Assembly: GCA_048594375.1 (NCBI GenBank)
Contig: JBMDXK010000014.1
Span: forward strand, 1-41,340
Length of the DNA stretch: 41,340 nucleotides
From: JBMDXK01 sp048594375
GTDB lineage: Bacteria; Pseudomonadota; Alphaproteobacteria; Rhizobiales; Methylopilaceae
Reading direction: 5' to 3'
Shown: positions 25,501-32,371 of the stretch, piece after piece
How the letters are laid out: each line of letters begins with the position of its first letter
Position numbering within the stretch: position 1 is the stretch's first letter
Translations under genes and position numbers: made by a program
The notes under the pieces: model-generated
The model's database searches: none
What the model was told of the DNA's origin: nothing
The model's input: the letters and a program-made list of their open reading frames with translations, nothing else

Positions 25501-27185
25501 CGTGGACCGATGAAAGAGACAAGGCTCATCACCAGTTCTTCGCGGATGGGATCAATCGGCGGGTTGGTGACTTGCGCAAAATTCTGCTTGAAATAGCTGT
25601 AAAGCAGCTTTGGGCGGCGCGAAAGAACGCTAAGGGGCGTATCGCTGCCCATGGAGCCCAGCGCTTCCTGCCCTGTGATGGCCATGGGTGCCATCAGGGT
25701 TTTAAGGTCTTCTTGTGTATAGCCGAAGAGGCGCAGACGGGTTGCGTGATCAAGGGGGCTTTGTGCTGCGCTTGCTTTTACATCGGGTAATTCTTCAAGC
25801 ACCATCTGGGCGCGTTTGAGCCATTTGGCGTAAGGATTCTGGGTGGCGATTTTGGTTTTGATTTCTTCATCGCTGATGATACGGCCTTCTTCAAAGTCAA
25901 TCAGCAGCATTTTTCCCGGCTGCAAACGCCATTTCTGCACGATATTATTATCGGGAATATCCAGCACACCCGCTTCGGATGCCATGATGATGCGGTCATC
26001 GTTTGTCACCACATAGCGAGCAGGGCGCAGGCCGTTGCGGTCGAGTGTTGCGCCAATCTGGCGGCCATCGGTGAATACCATTGCGGCGGGGCCATCCCAG
26101 GGCTCCATCATGGCGGCATGGTATTCGTAAAAGGCGCGGCGTTCATCATTCATGGCGGCATTGCCCGCCCAGACTTCGGGGATGAGCATCATCATGGCAT
26201 GGGCGAGGGAATAACCCCCCTGCACCAGAAATTCGAGCGCGTTATCAAAACAGGCGGTGTCAGACTGGCCTTCATAGGAAATAGGCCACAGACGGGAAAT
26301 ATCATTGCCAAAGAGATCGGAATCCACGGAAGCCTGACGGGCGGCCATCCAGTTCACGTTGCCGCGCAGGGTGTTTATTTCGCCGTTGTGCGCCACCATG
26401 CGGTAAGGGTGCGCCAGCGACCATGTGGGAAATGTATTGGTAGAAAAGCGCTGATGCACCAAAGCGAACGCGCTGGAAAAGTCTGGATTTTCAAGGTCAG
26501 GATAATAAGCCCCCAGCTGGTCGGCCAGAAACATCCCTTTATAAACGAGGGTGCGTGAGGAAAGGCTTACAGGGTAATAGCCTTCAAAGCGCGGATCTTT
26601 GGCGTCATAAATAAGGTTTGAGAGTGTTTTGCGCATGACATAGAGGCGGCGCTCGAACGCCTCTTGGGATGTGATTTTAGAGCCGCAGCCAATAAACACC
26701 TGCGCATGGAATGGCTCGGTGGGTTTCACGCTTTCACCAAGGCATAAAGGATTGGTGGGAACCTCGCGCCAGCCCAGCAGAACCTGGCCTTCTTCGGCTG
26801 CAAGTTTCCGGAAGGCTTCGCGGATATAATCCTGCCCTTCGGGATGGCGTGGCAAAAAGATATGGCCAACGGCATAATGGCCGGGTTCAGGAAGCGTAAA
26901 ACCAAGGCGCTCGGCTTCTTTTTTGAAAAACGCATGGGGAATTTGCACCATCATGCCTGCCCCATCGCCGGCGCGCGGGTCTGCGCCCACAGCGCCGCGG
27001 TGTTCAAGGTTGGCAAGAATTTTCAGGCCATCGCGTACAATGTCGTGGGCGGCTATTCCTTTGATATTGGCAACAAAACCCACCCCGCACGCATCTTTTT
27101 CATGCGCCGGATTATAAAGCCCTGTCGCTTTAGGCATACCATGCGGATGAAAACGAATGGATGATGGAGTATTCTTGTCGCGCAT
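22527..27185 (-). CDS. gltB: Glutamate synthase (NADPH) large subunit
   Basis: GltB transfers the amide of glutamine to 2-oxoglutarate, making two glutamates. The 1552-residue protein shows the full domain order: a short propeptide ending before Cys33 (KDACGVGF), which becomes the N-terminal nucleophile of the glutaminase domain; a central domain; the FMN/2-oxoglutarate synthase domain (SFGSISQEAHETLA, GEGGEDPQRF, SPPPHHDIYSIEDLAQLI); the 3Fe-4S cysteines in CVMMRKCHLNTCPVG near residue 1145; and the C-terminal GXGXG beta-helix (for example GEANDYVGKGLSGG). GGGGAA precedes the ATG. It uses the 2-oxoglutarate made by the neighbouring icd product, although icd is on the opposite strand. The gene is intact. 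Confidence 0.98.
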   Translation of the reverse strand: MRDKNTPSSIRFHPHGMPKATGLYNPAHEKDACGVGFVANIKGIAAHDIVRDGLKILANLEHRGAVGADPRAGDGAGMMVQIPHAFFKKEAERLGFTLPEPGHYAVGHIFLPRHPEGQDYIREAFRKLAAEEGQVLLGWREVPTNPLCLGESVKPTEPFHAQVFIGCGSKITSQEAFERRLYVMRKTLSNLIYDAKDPRFEGYYPVSLSSRTLVYKGMFLADQLGAYYPDLENPDFSSAFALVHQRFSTNTFPTWSLAHPYRMVAHNGEINTLRGNVNWMAARQASVDSDLFGNDISRLWPISYEGQSDTACFDNALEFLVQGGYSLAHAMMMLIPEVWAGNAAMNDERRAFYEYHAAMMEPWDGPAAMVFTDGRQIGATLDRNGLRPARYVVTNDDRIIMASEAGVLDIPDNNIVQKWRLQPGKMLLIDFEEGRIISDEEIKTKIATQNPYAKWLKRAQMVLEELPDVKASAAQSPLDHATRLRLFGYTQEDLKTLMAPMAITGQEALGSMGSDTPLSVLSRRPKLLYSYFKQNFAQVTNPPIDPIREELVMSLVSFIGPRPNLFDLKGQSRRRRLEVRQPILTNADLEKIRAIGQSRDNHFESKTLDITYAVEKGAAGMEDALKRLCTRAETAINGGFTIIILSDRAASPDYIPIPALLAVAAVHNHLIRKGMRTSVGLVVETGEAREVHHFACLAGYGAEAINPYLAFEALENLHADFPPEVSREEVVTRYIKAIGKGLLKVMSKMGISTYQSYCGAQIFDSVGLSPAFVNDYFFGTFTGIGGAGLNEIASETVERFNTAFNQELLETGGEYAYRTKGEAHAWTPDAVTNLQHAVRHKSWQTYESYATAMNGRTRALLSLRGLLRIRSAFEVGSSPIKLEEVEPASAIVRRFSTGAMSFGSISQEAHETLAVAMNRIGGKSNTGEGGEDPQRFIPDHDGNSRRSAIKQIASGRFGVSAHYLVNGDVLQIKVAQGAKPGEGGQLPGHKVNEVIANVRHSTPGVGLISPPPHHDIYSIEDLAQLIFDLKNVNPKADVSVKLVSEAGVGTVAAGVAKARADLITISGMEGGTGASPLTAIKHAGSPWEIGLAETQQTLVMNNLRDRVALEVDGGLRTGRDVIIGALLGADLFGFATAPLIAAGCVMMRKCHLNTCPVGVATQDPVLRKRFLGTPEHVINFMFFMAEEVRRIMADMGVRKLEEIIGQVQYLDQTAVINHPKAEAITLGALLKKMDTKAPQKLRHTRKQEHNLSNVLDQEWIVHSRAVMEGTAPCVTFESPIRSRDRSAGAMLSGVVATQFGAEGLPQDSIRIILEGTAGQSFGAFLSAGITLDLTGEANDYVGKGLSGGTIIVRPSAQLDIPSERAIIAGNTVLYGAIAGQCFLRGVAGERFAVRNSGAVAVVEGMGDHGCEYMTGGIVVSLGKTGRNFAAGMSGGIAYVLDEDGDFSTRCNLSMIDLQPIAEEDMLLENMYHHGGDLEAHGLIDIQKDMSRHDETRLLRLLNAHQRLTGSQRAATILSNWAHYRPLFKKVMPLDYAKALQEMEKQQAIVAAE

Positions 27186-27586
27186 TGTGTTTCCCCGTAT
27201 GCCACGCTTGAGCGTTTTTGTTTCAAGGTTATGGCATGGCAGTGCTTAATAAAAGGCTTTCTTTGTGTGTTGGTTTTGAAAGGTTCGCCGCGGCAATGGC
27301 TGTCAGAAGAGGTATTGCAACACAACCGATCATTCTATGCTAAAAAAGTCAGCGAAGGGATGTATATATGTAATTTTGCAGTAGGGAATAAATTTTACCT
27401 GTTTGCTGCTTCCAACATCCCCCGTGTGGAAGAAAGATTGGTAGTTATTTCTGATATAAAACAAAAATTTAAAACGGAACACATTATAAAAATGTGCGCA
27501 TATATTTATGTTTTGCTATATTTTTTCTAAAATATCATTATAAGACTTATTACTAAGTAAGCGTTCATTGTTGTAGGATTGTTGCT
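27186..27586. other. Non-coding divergent gap between gltB and an orphan gene
   Basis: This 401-bp stretch turns very AT-rich after about 27460 and must hold both promoters. A 99-codon frame at 27231-27530 crosses it but has no ribosome site and reads like translated non-coding DNA. No riboswitch or operator was recognised. Confidence 0.5.
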
Positions 27587-28693
27587 GTGTCTTCTGTTTC
27601 ATTGTTGCATCACAATAATTTTGACTTTACATCTCAGAACATGATGGCAGGTCGTGTGGCGGTGGGATCATCATCGCGTGCTTCTTTTGATGGTGAGGCT
27701 CTGTTTGTTCCTGCAAATGGAGATCAAAAAACACATCCAAAGATTGATGTATTCCCGGATGAAAATTATGTCCTTGGATCTACTCGTCGAGAGCGTGAAC
27801 CTGATCTTACTCAAAAAGAGCTCCGTGGTGCTCCTCACTCAATCTATGATTATCGGACGGACACCAATCGAGAAGGTGTTTATCAGATAGCGGTAGATGA
27901 GGTGGCTGTTTTAACTCCTGGCATAAAGTGGACTAATCCCCGCAAAACGCTTGAGCAAGTGTTAGATCATGGAGATGGTTATGTCATCGCTCGGATTGAT
28001 GGTCCTGAGGTTGTGCTTGAGAAATGGATGAATGGTCGGATTGATGCTTTTAATGCGCATGTTGATAAACGTATCAGTAATATGCTGGCTGAAATTACTT
28101 TATACAATAAGAATAAGCAATCAATAAAAGAACTTGCCGCTAAATTATCAATAAAGGAAGCTGAAATTGAAACTTTTAATGGCAATGTCGAAAATAATTT
28201 ATCCTATTTAGAAAAATTAAGTAAATTATTGCCTGCTGAATTAAAAATGATGGTGCTGAAAGAGATAGCGGCTCATGCAATACAGCGCGAACGCTCCTTG
28301 AAAGAAAAAGCACCTGTAAGTGCTTACTCTGATCTTGCAACAAAGACTGTTGCCCAATTGAGAGCAGGCGCGCCTCACAATCCAGATGTTTCTTCGCAAC
28401 AGTATTTTCAGGCATTTCACAATCAATTGCAAAAGAATTTATTTAAAGATTCGCGATTGTATGATGGATATGCAAAAGACGGTGCATTGGAATGGAAAAA
28501 GCTGGTAGAGTTTTACCGTGAAATAGATGCCGATTTTCAAGAAATCATGGAGCGCGTTGACCCTAGACATGAAAGGGTTGATGAAATTGAATTGCTTGCA
28601 CCATTCGCAAATGATGCAATGAATACTCTTTTCAATGAGATGATTGCAAAACGCAGGCAGAACCGGATCAAGAATAATCCCAACAGAGCATGA
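27587..28693 (+). CDS. Orphan helical protein with QNMMAGR motif; candidate effector
   Basis: A 368-residue protein that I do not recognise. The GTG start at 27587 is well supported: AGGA lies 8 nt upstream. The N-terminus (about 1-40) is Ser/Asn-rich and contains QNMMAGRVAVGSSSRAS, closely matching QNMAGRIASASPSRTS in the orphan at 7350-7742. Residues about 140-230 are charged, Lys/Glu-rich and look like coiled coil (for example KELAAKLSIKEAEIETFNG), and the C-terminal part is also helical and ends basic (AKRRQNRIKNNPNRA). There is no signal peptide, membrane helix or Cys cluster. The gene is AT-rich next to gltB and hsp20. It faces hsp20, with a terminator between the stops. A Ser-rich leader followed by coiled coil suits a type III- or type IV-secreted effector, but nothing here proves secretion. 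Confidence 0.65.
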   Translation: MSSVSLLHHNNFDFTSQNMMAGRVAVGSSSRASFDGEALFVPANGDQKTHPKIDVFPDENYVLGSTRREREPDLTQKELRGAPHSIYDYRTDTNREGVYQIAVDEVAVLTPGIKWTNPRKTLEQVLDHGDGYVIARIDGPEVVLEKWMNGRIDAFNAHVDKRISNMLAEITLYNKNKQSIKELAAKLSIKEAEIETFNGNVENNLSYLEKLSKLLPAELKMMVLKEIAAHAIQRERSLKEKAPVSAYSDLATKTVAQLRAGAPHNPDVSSQQYFQAFHNQLQKNLFKDSRLYDGYAKDGALEWKKLVEFYREIDADFQEIMERVDPRHERVDEIELLAPFANDAMNTLFNEMIAKRRQNRIKNNPNRA

Positions 28694-28716
28694 ACGGTCT
28701 TTGCCTGATAATTGTA

Positions 28717-28749
28717 CAATGCGCCCCTTTAAGAGGCGCATTGGTTTTT
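28717..28749 (+). terminator. Hairpin terminator behind the 27587 orphan gene
   Basis: CAATGCGCC (28717-28725) and its exact complement (28735-28743) form a 9-bp GC-rich stem with a 9-nt loop, followed by GTTTTT. It ends the orphan transcript before the convergent hsp20 stop at 28761. Confidence 0.82.
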
Positions 28750-28760
28750 GCGTATCCCAC

Positions 28761-29225
28761 TCAATGCGCGAAACTTTCTAAAACCGCAGTGGCGTTGTTG
28801 GCCGCTGCAATGGGGATGATACGCGGTTTTTTTGCTTCGGGAATTTCGCGCACCAGATCAATGTGCAGCAGTCCATTTTCCAGCCTTGCGCCATTCACTA
28901 GCACATGGTCAGCCAGTTGAAACCGGCGCTCAAAAGAGCGTGCGGCAATGCCTTGATGCAGCATTTCGCGTTTTCCATCCTCGGCTTGCGGTTTTTTCTC
29001 GCCGCGCACAGCAAGGGTGTTTTCTTTTAGCTCGATAGTGAGTTCATCCTCGCCGAACCCTGCCACCGCAACGGTGATGCGGTAATTGTTTTCATCCAGC
29101 CGTTCAATATTGTAAGGCGGATAAGCAGGAGAGCTTTCACTGCCGCCAATCTGGTCAATCAGCGAAAACAGGCGGTCAAAACCGATGGTGGAACGGTAAA
29201 GGGCGGTGGGGTCAAAATTACGCAT
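28761..29225 (-). CDS. Small heat-shock protein, Hsp20/IbpA family
   Basis: A 154-residue ATP-independent holdase that keeps unfolding proteins from aggregating. The alpha-crystallin domain spans about residues 35-135: YPPYNIERLDENNYRITVAV, GFGEDELTIELKENTLAVRG, the FERRFQL strand, and ARLENGLLHIDLVREIPE. The KKPRIIPI tail contains the I-x-I-type oligomerisation motif (IIPI). A very strong AAGGAGG ribosome site lies just before the ATG at 29225. The 5' leader folds into a ROSE-like thermometer and is preceded by a heat-shock promoter, so induction at both transcription and translation is predicted. It converges on the orphan gene at 27587. Confidence 0.96.
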   Translation of the reverse strand: MRNFDPTALYRSTIGFDRLFSLIDQIGGSESSPAYPPYNIERLDENNYRITVAVAGFGEDELTIELKENTLAVRGEKKPQAEDGKREMLHQGIAARSFERRFQLADHVLVNGARLENGLLHIDLVREIPEAKKPRIIPIAAANNATAVLESFAH

Positions 29226-29290
29226 GGTATGTCCTCCTTGAGAAGCAACATGATGTGTTTTTGTTTTTATGCAGCCATTGTGGCCTGCAT
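29226..29290 (-). promoter_or_regulatory. ROSE-like RNA thermometer in the hsp20 5' leader
   Basis: In the transcribed strand, the leader starts with ATGCAG-G-CCA-CAA-TGG-CTGCAT (29290-29269), a 9-bp stem with a bulged G. A second hairpin at 29251-29229 pairs TTGCTTC with the ribosome site AAGGAGGA. The UUGCU opposite AGGA, with an extra G, is the hallmark of ROSE elements, which melt on heating to expose the ribosome site. ROSE elements are known from small heat-shock genes of Alphaproteobacteria. The call rests on manual pairing, not a folding calculation. Confidence 0.7.
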
Positions 29291-29296
29291 GAAAAA

Positions 29297-29326
29297 TATA
29301 TGGGCAGGAGTATTTTTCTTTGCAAG
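29297..29326 (-). promoter_or_regulatory. Predicted RpoH (sigma-32) heat-shock promoter of hsp20
   Basis: On the minus strand, CTTGCAA (29326-29320) and GCCCATATA (29305-29297) are separated by 14 nt, close to the sigma-32 pattern CTTGAAA / CCCCATNT. The expected transcription start falls near 29290, exactly where the first ROSE-like hairpin begins, which supports both calls. Confidence 0.65.
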
Positions 29327-29561
29327 AGGGGGAGAGAAAATCCGGAATAAAATTTTATGAAGGCTCGAAATTTAAAGGAAATATTGAGAAAAAAGGTTTT
29401 ATTTTAAGCATGTTGCTGCATCACATAGCGTAACGGTTCTTATACTTTGTCTTAATAAAGTTCCTTAACGTTATGTTCCGGGTTAGACTTTGTGACGTTT
29501 CTCCCCTAAAAGATGAAGGCGATGAGCGTTGCTTTTTTGCTGCGTGTCACCCATTCTTAAC

Positions 29562-29576
29562 TTAATTTTTTCTTAA
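29562..29576. promoter_or_regulatory. CtrA-type box (TTAA-N7-TTAA) at the start of cckA
   Basis: TTAA (29562-29565), seven bases and TTAA (29573-29576) match the full CtrA consensus, with a further TTAA at 29557-29560. It lies directly before the GTG start of the CckA-type kinase gene, or 16 bp before the alternative ATG 29593. The region is AT-rich, so a chance match is possible. The position argues for feedback from CtrA, the output of the CckA phosphorelay. Confidence 0.5.
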
Positions 29577-29577
29577 C

Positions 29578-32118
29578 GTGGATTCGCCGCCCATGCGCAA
29601 AACTTCCTCTGACCCGGCTTCTTCGCTCCAGGCGTCCTTTGAGCGGTTTCCGCAGACTGGCAACATACCATTGGTGATTGCGCTGGCCGTGGGTTTGGTT
29701 GGCTTTGCTCTGCTGCTTTCGTTTTTGCAGGGAGAAGCTGCCGGATTGTGGCTGCTGGTATTTCTGGGTACTCTTGCTGTGATCGGCGTATTTTCGTTGT
29801 TTGCCGGTGCTTTGGGGCTTTTGAATTTTTCTGCAACCCCTGCCAAAGACGATCTCACCCGTGCAGTGGCGCTGAGTGCCGAAGACGGCATTGTGGTTGT
29901 GGATCATAAAGGCAGTATCCTGTTTGCCAACCATGCTTATCTCAAGCTTACGGGTGCCGATAGCCTTTCGGATGTGCGCACGGTAGAGCGGGTATTGTCT
30001 TCGGATCCGGATGTGGCAGAAGCGGTTTACCGGCTCAGTCAGGCGGCGCGTGAAGGCCGTCGTGCGCAGGAAGAATTTCGTGTTAACAATGGTTCGCTGG
30101 GATCACCTGCGTGGTTTCGTGTGCGGGTCAGGCCGGTTGAGCGGGATGGCAAGGCGAGCCGTGAGACACTCTGGACACTTTCGGATGTTACCCGTGAGCG
30201 CGACCGGCAGGAAAATGTGTTTCAGGAACTGCAACATGCTATTGATTTTCTGGATCATGCCCCCGCTGGTTTCTTTTCGGCGGAGCCGGAAGGCGCACTG
30301 TCCTATATGAACGCAACATTGGCCGGTTGGCTGGATTATGATCTGGCGCAGAACAGTGCTGGCACACTCAAGCTTTCAGATGTGCTTGCGGGTGATAGTG
30401 CCGCGCTCATGACTGCCCTGAACGGTGCGCCTGGTTCTGTAAAAACAGAAGTGCTGGATGTGGATTTAAAAACGCGCTCAGCGCAAATTCTGCCGGTGCG
30501 TTTGTTGCATAAGGTTGCTTATTCTAACGATGGCACCGCGGGCGCTTCCCGCACTCTGGTGCTGGATCGTTCCAAAAGTGAAAGCGCGGCTGATTCCTTA
30601 CGTGCAGCCGAAGTCCGTTTTGCCCGTTTTTTCAATAATACGCCCATTGCCATTGCCACGGTGAACAAGCAGGGTGAGCTTGGTCGCACCAATGCGTCGT
30701 TTGCGCGGTTGTTCGGCAGCGCTTTGAAAGCCACTGCTTCCCGTTCCATTTTCAACCTGATTAACGAGCGGGATGTTGAAAACGCCAGAACCACATTCAC
30801 GTCTGTGCTTTCGGGGCAGAGCGATGTGCCGCCTTTGGAGGTTGCTATTGGTGATGGCAGCTATGCCGCGCGGCTTTATATCAGCGCGGTGAGTGATGGC
30901 GATGCGGATGGTGAAAGCGCCATTGTGTATGCGCTGGATACCACCCAGCAGCGCGAGCTGGAAATGCAGTTTGCCCAAAGCCAGAAAATGCAGGCGGTGG
31001 GGCAGCTTGCGGGTGGCGTTGCGCATGATTTCAACAACGTTCTGACGGCGATTATCGGCTATTCGGATTTGTTGCTGGCAAGCCATCGCCCAACCGATCC
31101 TTCTTTTCAGGATATTATGCAGATCAAGCAGAACGCCAACCGTGCCGCTGGTCTGGTACGGCAATTGCTGGCCTTTTCCCGCCGTCAGACGTTGCGGCCG
31201 CAAGTTCTGGCGCTGGGTGATGTTCTGGCTGATGTGCGGATGCTCATGGCGCGGCTCTTGGGCGAGAAAATCAAGCTCGAAGTTATCCACGGTCGTGATC
31301 TGTGGTTTGTGAAAACCGATCTCAACCAGTTCGAGCAGATTGTGGTGAATCTGGCTGTGAATGCCCGCGATGCCATGAACGGCGCGGGGCAGCTTACCAT
31401 TCGTACCCGCAACGTCACTCAAGATGAAGTTGTTGCACTCAACGAAAAAATGTTGCCCGTGGCCGAATGGGTGCTGGTGGAAGTGGAAGATACCGGCTCC
31501 GGTATTCCAGCGGAAATCATGGACAAGATTTTCGAGCCGTTTTTCTCCACAAAGGAAGTCGGCAAAGGCACAGGTCTTGGCCTTTCTACGGTTTACGGCA
31601 TTGTAAAACAAACCGGCGGCTATATTTTTGTTGATAGCGAAGTGGGCAAAGGCACCACGTTCCGTATTTTCCTGCCGCGGCATATTCCGGAAGAAAAAGC
31701 GGCAGCGGTTGCCGAGCCTGAAGCTCCGGTGCAAAATGCGGATCTTACGGGGCAGGGTACTATTATGCTGGTCGAAGATGAGGATGCGGTGCGTTCTTTT
31801 GCATCCCGCGCGCTCGAATCACGGGGCTATAAAGTTCTGACGGCCAGCTCCGGGGTGGAAGCACTGGAAGTGGTGGCCGAGCATGATGGCACCATTGATC
31901 TGGTGGTGTCCGATGTGGTGATGCCGGAAATGGACGGGCCAACCCTGCTTAAAGAGCTGCGCAAGCAGACACCGGCTTTGAAAATCATTTTTGTTTCCGG
32001 ATATGCGGAAGAGGCTTTCAAGAAAAACCTTGGTGAAGAGGAGCGTTTCGGCTTTCTGCCCAAGCCGTTCACACTCAAACAGCTTATTCAGAAAGTGAAA
32101 GAGACAATAGAGGAATAG
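29578..32118 (+). CDS. cckA: CckA-type hybrid histidine kinase
   Basis: CckA phosphorylates ChpT and, through it, CtrA and CpdR, controlling cell cycle, motility or development in Alphaproteobacteria. The 846-residue protein has two N-terminal membrane helices (about 25-50 and 55-80), PAS-like sensor regions (about 95-215, 220-330 and 345-460), a HisKA domain with phospho-acceptor His483 (GGVAHDFNNVLTAIIGYSDL), an HATPase domain (NLAVNARDAMNGAG, DTGSGIP, GKGTGLGLSTVYGIV) and a C-terminal receiver with Asp779 (VVSDVVMPEMDG) and Lys in FLPKPF. The GVAHDFNN H-box and the domain order fit CckA rather than other hybrid kinases. The start is GTG 29578 or ATG 29593, with no clear ribosome site for either. 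A strong terminator follows. Confidence 0.9.
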   Translation: MDSPPMRKTSSDPASSLQASFERFPQTGNIPLVIALAVGLVGFALLLSFLQGEAAGLWLLVFLGTLAVIGVFSLFAGALGLLNFSATPAKDDLTRAVALSAEDGIVVVDHKGSILFANHAYLKLTGADSLSDVRTVERVLSSDPDVAEAVYRLSQAAREGRRAQEEFRVNNGSLGSPAWFRVRVRPVERDGKASRETLWTLSDVTRERDRQENVFQELQHAIDFLDHAPAGFFSAEPEGALSYMNATLAGWLDYDLAQNSAGTLKLSDVLAGDSAALMTALNGAPGSVKTEVLDVDLKTRSAQILPVRLLHKVAYSNDGTAGASRTLVLDRSKSESAADSLRAAEVRFARFFNNTPIAIATVNKQGELGRTNASFARLFGSALKATASRSIFNLINERDVENARTTFTSVLSGQSDVPPLEVAIGDGSYAARLYISAVSDGDADGESAIVYALDTTQQRELEMQFAQSQKMQAVGQLAGGVAHDFNNVLTAIIGYSDLLLASHRPTDPSFQDIMQIKQNANRAAGLVRQLLAFSRRQTLRPQVLALGDVLADVRMLMARLLGEKIKLEVIHGRDLWFVKTDLNQFEQIVVNLAVNARDAMNGAGQLTIRTRNVTQDEVVALNEKMLPVAEWVLVEVEDTGSGIPAEIMDKIFEPFFSTKEVGKGTGLGLSTVYGIVKQTGGYIFVDSEVGKGTTFRIFLPRHIPEEKAAAVAEPEAPVQNADLTGQGTIMLVEDEDAVRSFASRALESRGYKVLTASSGVEALEVVAEHDGTIDLVVSDVVMPEMDGPTLLKELRKQTPALKIIFVSGYAEEAFKKNLGEEERFGFLPKPFTLKQLIQKVKETIEE

Positions 32119-32134
32119 GTTTCTGCCTTCTTGC

Positions 32135-32162
32135 AAAAGCCCGCTTTCAGGCGGGCTTTTTT
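32135..32162 (+). terminator. Hairpin terminator after cckA
   Basis: AAAAGCCCGC (32135-32144) and GCGGGCTTTT (32151-32160) form a perfect 10-bp stem with a 6-nt loop and a closing T6 run, a textbook intrinsic terminator 17 bp past the stop. Confidence 0.9.
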
Positions 32163-32200
32163 ATGGCGATAGAATTTAGATCATAATAAGAACATTGCTG

Positions 32201-32229
32201 TTGACAGTCGGGAACATAATGCGTACATA
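32201..32229 (+). promoter_or_regulatory. Predicted recA promoter overlapping a near-match LexA box
   Basis: TTGACA (32201-32206), a 17-bp spacer and TACATA (32224-32229) resemble a housekeeping sigma-70 promoter with a perfect -35 and a poor -10. Within it, GAAC-N7-GTAC at 32212-32226 matches 7 of 8 fixed bases of the alphaproteobacterial LexA box GAAC-N7-GAAC. Its place between -35 and -10 is where a LexA operator would block transcription. The leader to the recA ATG is then about 135 nt. Confidence 0.45.
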
Positions 32230-32371
32230 GAAATGGAGCGCTGTTGCTGGTTTTGTTTGTTGCGTTTTGCAAAATTTAGAAACAGTCTGTGCATTACTCC
32301 CATCTAGGCCAATAAATCTTTCACAAGCATTGAAGCGCGGGTCAGGTCTGTGGCATAAAGGTTAACACATT

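Noticed and set aside
24654..25790. A 378-codon frame antisense to gltB
   Set aside because: It lies wholly inside intact gltB, and its product shows no domain; typical shadow of a GC-skewed gene.
27231..27530. A 99-codon open frame between gltB and the 27587 orphan gene
   Set aside because: No ribosome site, extreme shift in composition along its length, ends in Tyr/Phe-rich residues, and it covers the divergent promoter region. Reads as translated spacer DNA.
29452..29468. TTAA-N9-TTAA upstream of cckA
   Set aside because: Spacing differs from the CtrA consensus N7; only the 29562-29576 pair fits.
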